From: Stramenopiles sp. TOSAG23-2
Taxonomy: Eukaryota > Sar
Length of the DNA: 23,293 nt
Assembly (NCBI GenBank): GCA_900128395.1
Contig: LT649491.1
Location: 1 to 23,293 of the forward strand
Direction of reading: 5' to 3'
The position numbers and the translations under genes are program-made. Below the pieces are notes generated by a model that was not told the DNA's origin, made no database searches, and saw only the letters and a list, made by a program, of their open reading frames with translations. Shown here one piece after another: positions 1 through 7,496 of the stretch (positions are counted from its first letter, which is position 1; each line of letters begins with the position of its first letter).

Positions 1-614
1 GAGATTTAACATTTTTTGTTTTGTTTGATCAACAACACAATAATATCTTTTCTATGTAGCTTCTTCTTCCTGTCTCTATTATATTAATTTCAATTAATTA
101 TATGGTAGACCTAAAATGTGAAAATGTGTCTTGCACACACATGTGTGTGTGTATGTGTGGTGTTACTCCGGGTACCTGAGCATATAAACTTAGCATTGCA
201 AGCGAAGCGTATATACTCAGGATCGCTTTGGCAGAACTATTGCCAGATGCACCCTAATCCTAACCCGACCTTCCAAAAATATGTTAAAAAAGACGGATAT
301 TTCTAAGATATATTGAAATTTAAGTAAATGTTTTGGCTTTTTAGAAAATTAAATTGGAAATACAAATTACCACCGGTGCATTTAGAATAAAATTACACCA
401 TGTGTAGATTACCACCAGTAGGATAGAAAGATACACATTGATAGAAATAAAAATATTACACATTATCACCTGTTTGTAGATACCTATATATTATCTAAAC
501 ATTGCATGTATGTGTGTATATATGTGCTACATTTATCTTAATGACAGAGGATATTAAACATTAAAAAATATTAATGTATATATATATGTTATATATGTAT
601 ATATATATAACCTT
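1..614. other. Gene-poor A+T-rich stretch with microsatellite and short degenerate repeats
   Basis: No convincing gene is seen. A CA/TG dinucleotide tract lies at about 133-159. A short motif of the form ATTAYCACCNGT recurs at about 366, 408 and 462, suggesting a degenerate ~40-55 bp tandem repeat. TA-rich tracts fill about 570-610. The 62-codon open frame at 118-306 is built on the microsatellite and has no recognisable protein features. Confidence 0.6.
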
Positions 615-617
615 TAG

Positions 618-1120
618 AAATATAAATATTATGGTGTAATAATTGCTGCAGTTTGTGATAGAAAATGGTATGTTTGTGACCAAAATGACCCTGATTGTCG
701 ACGGTATGCTGGTACGACACTTTGTACCTTAGCAACAGCATGTCCAACTCGTTTGAAAATAGTCGAAAATGGTGGTTTAGTACCTTTAGTGAAAATGGAA
801 GCATTGGTATTTTTAGAATGCCAACGTGCATCTGCACTAGCATTGTTCAATTTATCATGCTCTCCACAAAATCAAATCTCAATTACTGCAGAGAATGAGG
901 GAACCACACAGTGATGTTTGGTAAAGATGTTGTGAAACGCGTAATCCAATTGGCACAGTTGCTGTTTTTTAATCAACAAGGAAATGCCAAGCGCAATATT
1001 TTACTTGGAAAATGTAAATCAAAAGATACAACAGCACCAAAGATAATTATTCTTGTGAGTCAGATGCCGGGTGCTTTCTTATTAGCGAAAGATCACAACT
1101 ACGTGTGTTGCTTTTGTTAA
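618..1120 (+). pseudogene. Armadillo-repeat gene remnant or terminal exon
   Basis: The frame open from 618 to the TGA at 912-914 has no usable early ATG but translates to clear armadillo (ARM) repeat sequence. It contains CRRYAGTTLCTLA, then RLKIVENGGLVPLVKM, then CQRASALALFNLS followed by NQISI. This matches the ARM pattern of a small residue-rich helix, a GG-L-PLV helix and an AL-NLS helix. Just after the stop, another frame (about 911-1120) stays open with a weaker helical pattern (VVKRVIQLAQLL), as expected after a frameshift. ARM proteins are protein-binding scaffolds, many of them ciliary or membrane associated. A CTTTAG acceptor-like site at 612-617 abuts the open frame, so a last exon of a spliced gene is the alternative. 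The lack of a start, the stop and the frame change make a decayed copy more likely. The family is well supported; the gene status is not. Confidence 0.6.
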
Positions 1121-1370
1121 AGTTTGTGGGTTTTGTGGTCTCGCTATAATTATCTTAAACGGAATTGTGCAAAATGCAGATGGAGGGAATATTTAAGATA
1201 GGTTTTAATCAATTTTTATTTTTTATATAAGATGAAAATACTCTAAGTTACGAGTATTTTTTATTTGAAATCAAAATAATTGTTTGTTTGTAATATTTCT
1301 TTATTAATGATGATATATGTGTGTATGATATGATATGATATATAAATATGCATTATGCATATATTTATAT
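1121..1370. other. A+T-rich spacer with a near-palindrome beside the element
   Basis: No gene is seen. A GATAT-type short repeat lies at about 1325-1340. The last ~30 bases before the inverted-repeat element form a near-perfect palindrome around ATGCATTATGCAT. It is a candidate insertion target or part of the element's flank. Confidence 0.4.
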
Positions 1371-1395
1371 TGAGAGCGCTGAGCTAAGAGTCAAT
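1371..1395 (+). repeat. Left terminal inverted repeat of the 1371-2067 element
   Basis: These 25 bases are the exact reverse complement of 2043-2067. The match stops sharply on the inner side, which marks a defined repeat boundary. Confidence 0.85.
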
Positions 1396-1445
1396 GAGAG
1401 GGTTAGAGAGTAGGGTATAAAAATTAACAATAACCATCATTGACC

Positions 1446-1573
1446 AAGTCATTCATTTACTCTCAAAAAAAGATAACCATGTCAAAAATGTGCTAGTTTT
1501 TCACGTTTTAAGTCATTCATTTACTCTCTTTTTGAGACAACCATGTCAAAAATGTGCTAGTTTTTCACGTTTT
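1446..1573 (+). repeat. 64-bp tandem duplication inside the element
   Basis: Two units, 1446-1509 and 1510-1573, share AAGTCATTCATTTACTCTC at the start and a common second half ending TTTTTCACGTTTT. They differ mainly in a short A-rich versus T-rich middle (AAAAAAAGATAA against TTTTTGAGACAA), which itself looks like a local inversion of base composition. Confidence 0.85.
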
Positions 1574-1711
1574 ACGAATTTGGAAAAAAAAATTTCAAAA
1601 AAAGAAAAACGTAGGAACACGGAAGCCCCGGGCTTGCATGTTCCTACGTTTTTTGTTTTTCGATTTTTTCCCGCATAAATCCGTAAAACGTGAAAAACTA
1701 GCACATTTTTG
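1547..1711. repeat. Foldback hairpin with 30-bp and 15-bp perfect stems
   Basis: 1547-1576 and 1682-1711 are exact reverse complements over 30 bases. Nested inside, 1605-1619 pairs perfectly with 1639-1653, and AAGCCC (1623-1628) pairs with GGGCTT (1630-1635) around a single-base loop. The G+C-rich tip stands out in a very A+T-rich region. It could be a foldback transposon core or, if transcribed, a long hairpin RNA. The sequence does not show which. Confidence 0.85.
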
Positions 1712-2042
1712 CCATGTTTGTCTATTTTTGGCAAATGTGTCCCTCAGACGAAAAAATTGATGGTCGTACCACATAATTCCATATAAAACACTATTATTGT
1801 TGTATGTTGTGAGTTAATGTTAGTTCATATTTAAAATATACATACTTAGTGAACATATTAATGAAGTTTAAACGCACAGATATCATTTTTTCATAATTTT
1901 TTGTGTAAAACATGTGTGTCGTACACACTTCCATGAAGCATTTCAAACGACTTTGAAGGGCTAAAACAATGAGAAATAAAGTGTAATTATGTAGTGAATT
2001 TTTACCTTAAATTAACACTGACACAGCAGTGGATATTTTTAC

Positions 2043-2067
2043 ATTGACTCTTAGCTCAGCGCTCTCA
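2043..2067 (-). repeat. Right terminal inverted repeat of the 1371-2067 element
   Basis: Exact reverse complement of 1371-1395 over 25 bases. It ends in CTCTCA next to a TTAAATATTTAT flank. Confidence 0.85.
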
Positions 2068-2172
2068 TTAAATATTTATTATAATATCATAACACATTTT
2101 TTCCTTTTGAAATTATTAAACCGGTATCATGTTATCAATTATTATTGAAATATTTAATCCGTATGTCGGTAA

Positions 2173-2604
2173 TCATTTGCTTGGGCTTCCTTCAACGCTA
2201 TAAAGTGTTCCATGTGACGATGCAATACTAACATTGGAGGGTGTGCGCGCAGGTAAGGAAACATTAGTATTTCGGAATATCTCTTCATATGCAATATCTA
2301 CATCATCATCCATGTTATTGTTTGCATTTGCATCTACTGCCATATCATGCATCATGTTATCATTTGTATTTGCATTTACTGTCTTCTTGATTTTTTTATC
2401 AATATAATACGTTTCTTTCCAAGCGCGTGTTATATCATATTTGGTTCGATTTGGTAGTAATTTTAAGTCCTTCTTACCGTAACGTACTACTAATCGTTCA
2501 TGTTGTAATAGTTGCCAAATCAATAATGAACCATTGCGCTTATGTAAGGATTTATTTGTAATACCATTTGATTCTACAATAGATGCAAGTGATTCTCGTA
2601 ACAT
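2173..2604 (-). CDS. Hypothetical protein, 143 aa, Asn/Asp-rich centre
   Basis: Not recognised. The frame runs from an ATG at 2604 to TGA. The first ~70 residues look like a small folded domain: two or three helical segments (LRESLASIVESNG, SLLIWQLLQHERLVV) followed by a basic strand-like stretch and RAWKETYY. Residues ~75-105 are low-complexity Asn/Asp/Met-rich, like the linkers of other genes here. The C-terminus is Ser/Pro-rich. The compositional contrast between the domain and the linker argues for real coding sequence rather than a chance frame. It is divergent from the glycolipid-transfer gene, with a ~600-bp shared upstream region. It could be a short complete protein or one exon of a longer one; no splice sites decide this. 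Confidence 0.55.
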   Translation of the reverse strand: MLRESLASIVESNGITNKSLHKRNGSLLIWQLLQHERLVVRYGKKDLKLLPNRTKYDITRAWKETYYIDKKIKKTVNANTNDNMMHDMAVDANANNNMDDDVDIAYEEIFRNTNVSLPARTPSNVSIASSHGTLYSVEGSPSK

Positions 2605-3210
2605 TTTATACAGTTTTTATGTATATAATCACTTTACGTTACAATCAGTATTGTGTTATTCTGCTTTATATACAGTTCTTGACCACACTCTTGTCGTATA
2701 TATAATTTCTACCATCTTCGTGTAAGTTTCAGTATTATAGTATAAATATTATTATATAATCCCCTTCTCTCATCATATTGATGCAAAAAATTACATTCAT
2801 TCATTTTCAAAGGTGGATTTTTTTTTCCTGAAAATAAAAATTTTTCTCGTAGTGGTATTACGGCCTAAATGACGTAATGCTATTCACCTACTATATATTT
2901 AAGGTTATTCTCATCTGGCAGAAGGTCTGCCATTAGATTATCGAGTAGTATGTTGTATGTTGTATACTAGCTATAGCTATTGCTGGCTGGCCCAGCTGGA
3001 TTGCCAATGCACCAATCATCCTGGTGTGGTGGTTGCACAACAATAATAATATTTATTCATTATATTTATATTACAAACATTTAAAAGAAGAAACTAAAAA
3101 TATCATTATAATATTCTACAAAGAAAAAAAAGCGCATTTATCCAATACTGACCACATTCTTTGATCTAACAACCCAATCAGAAACTATAAACTACAATCC
3201 TAGAGAAAGT
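2605..3210. promoter_or_regulatory. Divergent upstream region between 2604(-) and 3211(+)
   Basis: No gene is seen in these ~600 bp. The region contains TATACTAG at about 2963, a motif class that recurs in the other divergent upstream regions. It also has a G+C-richer patch (about 2975-3005) with GGCTGGCCCAGCTGG. The last 100 bases before the ATG are A-rich, as for other genes here. It is presumed to hold both promoters, but no specific core element can be assigned. Confidence 0.4.
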
Positions 3211-3951
3211 ATGTCAGCACTTGCACAAGAAACAAATGAAAGCAAACCTGTGGTCACTGAAGGTGGTTTAGCAGAAGATGTTGCAAAATTATCTGTGAGT
3301 GAGGATAAACCTTTATCCGAATCTTGGCTTGATCAAATGACATTTCACGTTGGCAAAATTAAATTAACAGCAGAGGGTGAAATACCAACAGATCAATGGC
3401 TAAACGCGTTTTGTGATCGGGCAGATAAATGTTATGATATTTTATTTGGCGGAGGAATGTTAGCTGGTCAATTAAAAGGTGATATAAACAATAGTCTTAC
3501 TACTGTTAAAAAACAATATGATGCAAATAAGGATAAATTTGTTACCATCGAACAGATGATTGAAATCGAAGTGAAAGCACGAGGAAAAAAAGATTGTTTT
3601 AAAGATAAGACATCTGCATGTATCGGGCAACTTTGGACATACAGAGCATTGAATTTCTTATGTACATTTATGGAATATATGGTAAAAGGTAACTTAACAC
3701 CTAGTCAGTGTGGCAAACAAACATATAAAGATTGCTTGGAAAGGTATCATGGATGGCTAGCACGTACTGCTGTTGGTAATGCAATGGGTTGGTGTCCAAC
3801 ACGGGAAAAAATCATCGAAAGCTTTCTATTTAAGACACAAGAGGAAATGGCTGAAGCAGCAAATCGTTATATTGCAGTATTACGCCCATTATTGAACCAA
3901 GTTATTGCAATTATGGATAAAAACGATGTTAATTTTCCTGATAAAGTTTAA
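3211..3951 (+). CDS. Glycolipid transfer protein (GLTP) domain protein, 246 aa
   Basis: A GLTP-fold lipid transfer protein, which moves sphingolipids between membranes in the cytosol. Residues ~40-246 align from memory with human GLTP throughout: GDINNSLTTVKKQYD, the LW-YRALNFL helix, KDCLERYHGW and a C-terminus ending in KV. Of the known headgroup residues, Asp48 (here D91), Trp96 (W142) and His140 (H180) are kept. The Asn52 and Lys55 positions hold Ser95 and Thr98. Residues 1-38 are a Ser/Glu-rich disordered-looking extension with no signal peptide; GLTP itself is ~209 aa. The ATG at 3211 follows an in-frame A-rich leader. The gene is intronless and converges on the BAR gene, with a repeat block between. 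The family call is firm. The lipid specificity is open because the sugar-binding pair is changed. Confidence 0.9.
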   Translation: MSALAQETNESKPVVTEGGLAEDVAKLSVSEDKPLSESWLDQMTFHVGKIKLTAEGEIPTDQWLNAFCDRADKCYDILFGGGMLAGQLKGDINNSLTTVKKQYDANKDKFVTIEQMIEIEVKARGKKDCFKDKTSACIGQLWTYRALNFLCTFMEYMVKGNLTPSQCGKQTYKDCLERYHGWLARTAVGNAMGWCPTREKIIESFLFKTQEEMAEAANRYIAVLRPLLNQVIAIMDKNDVNFPDKV

Positions 3952-3962
3952 TAATTTTTACT

Positions 3963-4848
3963 TATATATATATATGACTAGACCCCATCAATGACCCCGT
4001 TTTTTTTCTAAGCGAGAGAGAGGACTTCCAGTTGTCAAATAAATTTAGTATACTAATAAGTACAAATTACATATATTTTACTATCAAACCTCGTGCATTA
4101 TAATTCCTAGATCTTGCAAAAAATCATGAATTTTTGGAAAATTTGTATCATTTTTATTTTTAATCCAAGAAGATGCGATAAACGCACTCTGGAAATTGAG
4201 CATTTTTATAAAGGGCATGACGGTGATTTTATACATATAAAGAATATTTTTTTTGATCAACAGAAAGTGAAATGACACAATGGTGAAGTTATATAATATA
4301 CATCTCCATTAATGAAATTAAGTAATCTGGTAATCCATCATCAGACGGTGATTTTATACATATAAAGAATATTTTTTTTGATCAACAGAAAGTGAAATGA
4401 CACAATGGTGAAGTTATATAATATACATCTCCATTAATGAAATTAAGTAATCTGGTAATCCATCATCACACAAAACACAAAAGTTACATTGGTTTAAGGT
4501 TACATTTTCACCCTTTCCCATCCGATCATATTTACATGTTTTTTTTTATTTTTTAATTTAAATTATTATGTTTTTTTTATTTTCCCCTCAATATTGGTTG
4601 AAATCTCTGGTCTAAGTACGGAGTAGTTGTATACTAGAAATATTTACCTATATAATATGTTATTTATCAATATCGGCCAGAAAAGTCCTCTCTCAGATAC
4701 ATGGGGTCATATATATATCAATTTTTTATTAATCTCTGGTCTAAGTACGGAGTAGTTGTATACTAGAAATATTTACCTATATAATTTGTTATTTATCAAT
4801 TTAGGGCCAAAAAAGTCCTCTCTCAGATACACCGGGTCATATAAATTA
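3963..4848. mobile_element. Repeat block with inverted ends between convergent genes
   Basis: The left edge (about 3963-4026) has an (AT)n tract, GACCCC, then GAGAGAGGACTT. This is found reversed at 4685-4716 and again at 4815-4848 (AGTCCTCTCTCAGATAC, then GGGTCATATA). The block therefore looks like an element of ~0.9 kb with imperfect terminal inverted repeats whose right end has been duplicated. It contains the 125-bp and 129-bp tandem duplications. A related copy of the 4501-4665 part lies at 8876-9040. No transposase is present. A short minus-strand frame (about 4084-4230, ending DFLQDLGIIMHEV) looks faintly coding and might be a gene scrap. Confidence 0.55.
4219..4468 (+). repeat. Perfect 125-bp tandem duplication
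   Basis: Copies 4219-4343 and 4344-4468 appear identical base for base, starting GACGGTGATTTTATAC and ending CCATCATCA. Lack of divergence means a recent duplication, or a possible assembly effect. It is non-coding and lies within the repeat block. Confidence 0.9.
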
Positions 4849-4855
4849 TAATCAA
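4602..4855 (+). repeat. Diverged ~129-bp tandem duplication carrying the element's right end
   Basis: AATCTCTGGTCTAAGTACGG begins at 4602 and again at 4731. The two units continue in parallel through ACTAGAAATATTTACC to CCTCTCTCAGATAC. They differ at several bases (ATGGGGTC against ACCGGGTC), so this duplication is older than the neighbouring 125-bp one. A third relative lies at about 8973-9040. Confidence 0.85.
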
Positions 4856-4894
4856 TATATATCATACATATGTGTCATACGTTTTAACGCCGCA

Positions 4895-6646
4895 TTAAAA
4901 ATCTAGAAACGGATTACTACCACCACTACCATTGCCAGTATTATTGTTGTGAGCACTTGGTTTACGAGGTGCAGGTTTACTAGGAGGCAAGCTGGTATTG
5001 TTTCCGCCATTGTTATTATGCATATTATTATTATTATTAACATTGAAAAACGGATCCATTCCACTATTATTATTAAAGTTATTTTGATTTTGCGATGGTG
5101 CAATACCAAATATGTCTTGGCTGTTACTATTAACATTATTACCTATTTCACCAAATGCATCAGTCGAGACACGCGTGTTATTTTTTTGATTGTTTGGCAT
5201 ACCTGAAAATCCAAAATCATCACCAAACGCATTCATTTCTGTTTTATTATTATTATTATTATCATTATTATTACTACCAAAAAAATTATCTTCCTGGTTT
5301 ACCTCAAAATGACCAAAAGTAGCGGCTGCAGGTGATGGCCAAGCATCGGTTGAATTAGCACGTTTAGCAGTATCGTCTAAAGACTTAGAGATATTCATAT
5401 CAGGGGACGAATTCCATGGGTCATAAGATTGATCGTTATTGGGACTTGAAGACGATGACGTTCTTGTTGTTGTTGTTGTTATATTTGGAGCGGTCGTGTC
5501 CCAGCCACTACCAAATGCATCATCACTGCTAAAATCAACATGATCAGTTACAATCTTGTCGTTGTTAACATTATTATTATTATTATTATACTCAACATTG
5601 CTGCCATTGGTATCGTCGTTGTTAAAGCTTGATGTATCGCCGAAACCCCAATCATCATCATTCCCGCCAACATCGGTGGAATCATTTTGAATATTAAAAA
5701 CATCTGCACCCCAATCGTCGTCATTATTATTATCATTTCCCATTGTATTAACCTTCTCGTTTCTTTTCAATCCTAGACTTGACCTTGATTTTGGTTTTTT
5801 CGGCAATTTTTTCAATGTGCTTGTTTTGTTACTGTTAATACTATTATTTGCTTTCGGCATTTTTTTCTTCTTGTCGGTATTTTTATTCATAGCCTCAAAA
5901 CGCTTTTCCATATCAGATAAACGCTTTTCTAGAACATAATCGCCTTCCCCTATAGTATCTTTTTTTAGTTTAAAAGCATCGCGCCTTAATTTCTCTTCCA
6001 ATTCCGTATGGTCCAAAAGATTTTTGACTGCACCATCTAATTTTCCAGTTGCAGTTCCTAATTCTTTAAATAGTTGGGTCTCAAATTGTATCAGTCGAGC
6101 GACACATGTTCTCATCACTTTGCAGTGCTCCATGCGAAATTTGCGAGTTTCCTCAACAGCTTTTAATTCTGCTGTTGCATATTGTTGCTTCCACTGCTTA
6201 AGCTTCTCTTCGTTTTTACGAAGATACTCTACCTTTGCCTTGCCTTTGGCTAGTTTGTCCTTAATGCCATTAATTTTCTTCTCATAATGATCCCTTTTCT
6301 TTTTTATTTCAATAAATTCTTTACTAGTTTTTTTTCGCTCTTTTACAACTTCAGTCCATTCGAGCAAAGGGTTTAGCACCAAATCATTAAACAATTTCGT
6401 CATGCGTTCTAAAGTTTTCGTTGCTAAATCTATATGCGCTTCGTCAAAACTCTTTAAATCTTCCATACCTACATCGATATCTTCAAAGACTTGCATCATT
6501 TGATTTGTATACCCTGTAAGGCTTGAACAGAATAGTTTTGTGCGCTGTGCGTATGTTTTCATTGACTCCCTGGCCCGCTTAGTGTTAATTACCGCTCTAT
6601 CAATAAAGGCATAACCCGCCATAATCTCAGCTTCTGGAGTTCCCAT
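4895..6646 (-). CDS. BAR-domain protein with DPF/DPW/NPF-rich tail, endocytic adaptor-like
   Basis: Residues ~9-210 form a helical, heptad-rich region with the shape of a BAR domain, a membrane-curving dimer. It includes the KKRDHYEKKINGIKDK helix and a closing helix around VARLIQFETQLFKEL. A basic stretch (255-295) follows. Residues ~300-583 are Asn-rich and disordered but studded with short acidic-aromatic motifs: DDWG (twice), DAFG (376, 496), DPW (409), DAW (434), NAF (472), DIFG (511), DPF (531), a PPSKPAPRKP proline stretch (554) and NPFLDF at the extreme C-terminus. In known endocytic proteins DPF/DPW bind the AP-2 appendage, NPF binds EH domains and PxxP binds SH3 domains. The likely role is a clathrin-coat accessory protein at the plasma membrane (inference). 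It is intronless, starts at ATG 6646, and is divergent from the SUMF2-like gene. Confidence 0.8.
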   Translation of the reverse strand: MGTPEAEIMAGYAFIDRAVINTKRARESMKTYAQRTKLFCSSLTGYTNQMMQVFEDIDVGMEDLKSFDEAHIDLATKTLERMTKLFNDLVLNPLLEWTEVVKERKKTSKEFIEIKKKRDHYEKKINGIKDKLAKGKAKVEYLRKNEEKLKQWKQQYATAELKAVEETRKFRMEHCKVMRTCVARLIQFETQLFKELGTATGKLDGAVKNLLDHTELEEKLRRDAFKLKKDTIGEGDYVLEKRLSDMEKRFEAMNKNTDKKKKMPKANNSINSNKTSTLKKLPKKPKSRSSLGLKRNEKVNTMGNDNNNDDDWGADVFNIQNDSTDVGGNDDDWGFGDTSSFNNDDTNGSNVEYNNNNNNVNNDKIVTDHVDFSSDDAFGSGWDTTAPNITTTTTRTSSSSSPNNDQSYDPWNSSPDMNISKSLDDTAKRANSTDAWPSPAAATFGHFEVNQEDNFFGSNNNDNNNNNKTEMNAFGDDFGFSGMPNNQKNNTRVSTDAFGEIGNNVNSNSQDIFGIAPSQNQNNFNNNSGMDPFFNVNNNNNMHNNNGGNNTSLPPSKPAPRKPSAHNNNTGNGSGGSNPFLDF

Positions 6647-7496
6647 GGTTCAAAAATAATATTATAAATATATATTTTAATTATACTATTAAAAAAAATA
6701 TTATATATATGAAGAAAGTTGTTTTTGATGCTCTATAATGTACGTATATATATATATATTCTTTTTCTTCTTCTTCTTCTTTGCAACTATACAGACAATC
6801 TATACTATGGTGATTAAAGTATAAATGTATAATATATGTATTATTTCCCTCTTGCTTTGTTTAATCTATAATATCTATCTTTGTTGTATATAAGTTGTTC
6901 ATGTTTTATCTCTCTCCTCCTTATAAAATTATTATATAAAATTGATAGACGACTATACTAGAGCTACTGTATGCCGCCTGCTACTGTAAGGCCTGGCGCT
7001 ATCCTGTCGCTATAATTTCAATAATAGTTTGCTATGTGCATATACATTTTCAGTACTCATATTAAATTATTTAATACTATTAATTTATTGTGCGATTATA
7101 TCCTTAATACAGTGCTGCAGTGCTACTGCCATGCTGTATAGCTACAGTATCTTTACAGTAAATCTCTGCTGTGGTTATTATTATGTGAAACCAGAGAGGA
7201 CTCTCGGACTCTCTCTGGTGAAACTATAATCGAATGAGGTCCAGGAGTGCTTAAGCAAAGCGTCGAGGCACTCGACTAGTCCAGGAGGATGTATAATAAT
7301 AACATTGAATACATCAGTATTAATACTTATATGCAAGAGATAACATAACATCATTACAAGAATTAGAAAGGATACAATTATCTTCTAAATCATAGTATCA
7401 ACAATCATAATAGTACATTGTCCTCTTTATATTGCTTATTTTGAACAAATAATATTGTTTCTTTTGATATTTTAAATGTAAATTAATTTCGATACA
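6647..7496. promoter_or_regulatory. Divergent upstream region between 6646(-) and 7497(+), with hairpins
   Basis: No gene is seen in ~850 bp. There is a TTC-rich tract at about 6762-6781, CTATACTAG at about 6953, and a G+C-richer patch at 6960-7010 with repeated CTACTG and GCCTG words. TGC/CTG-rich words continue at 7110-7175. The 7190-7289 part is structured and described separately. Both promoters are presumed to lie here. Confidence 0.4.
7190..7289. other. Cluster of short hairpins, possible structured RNA or regulatory palindromes
   Basis: ACCAGAGAG (7190-7198) pairs exactly with CTCTCTGGT (7211-7219). GTCGAG (7262-7267) pairs with CTCGAC (7271-7276) around a 3-base loop, and GAGTGC (7245-7250) can instead pair with GCACTC (7268-7273). 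GTCCAGGA occurs twice (about 7239 and 7280). The patch is G+C-richer than its surroundings. It does not fold as a tRNA that I can see. Confidence 0.35.

Larger units (their letters stand above)
1371..2067. mobile_element. MITE-like element with 25-bp perfect terminal inverted repeats
   Basis: The segment is bounded by 1371-1395 and 2043-2067, which are exact reverse complements over 25 bases (starting TGAGAGCGCTGAGC). It is about 700 bp long and carries no transposase-like frame. Inside are a 64-bp tandem repeat and a strong foldback. Both flanks contain an ATATTTAT-like stretch, but it does not abut the ends on both sides, so no target-site duplication can be stated. This fits a non-autonomous DNA transposon (MITE or foldback type). 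A GCTAAGAGTCAA stretch, part of the terminal repeat, recurs near 13366, so fragments of the family may be dispersed. The open frames inside it follow the inverted repeats and look non-coding. Confidence 0.65.

Noticed and set aside
251-265. Telomere-like CCCTAATCCTAACCC
   Set aside because: There are only about two imperfect units, internal, with no extended array. Chance or a degenerate remnant cannot be separated.
118-306. 62-codon plus-strand frame
   Set aside because: It is built partly on a TG microsatellite, has a HTCVCVCVV run, and shows no domain or conserved pattern.
1490-1760. Open frames on both strands reading MLVFHVL and similar
   Set aside because: They repeat each other because they lie on the inverted and tandem repeats of the foldback. 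No protein features are seen.
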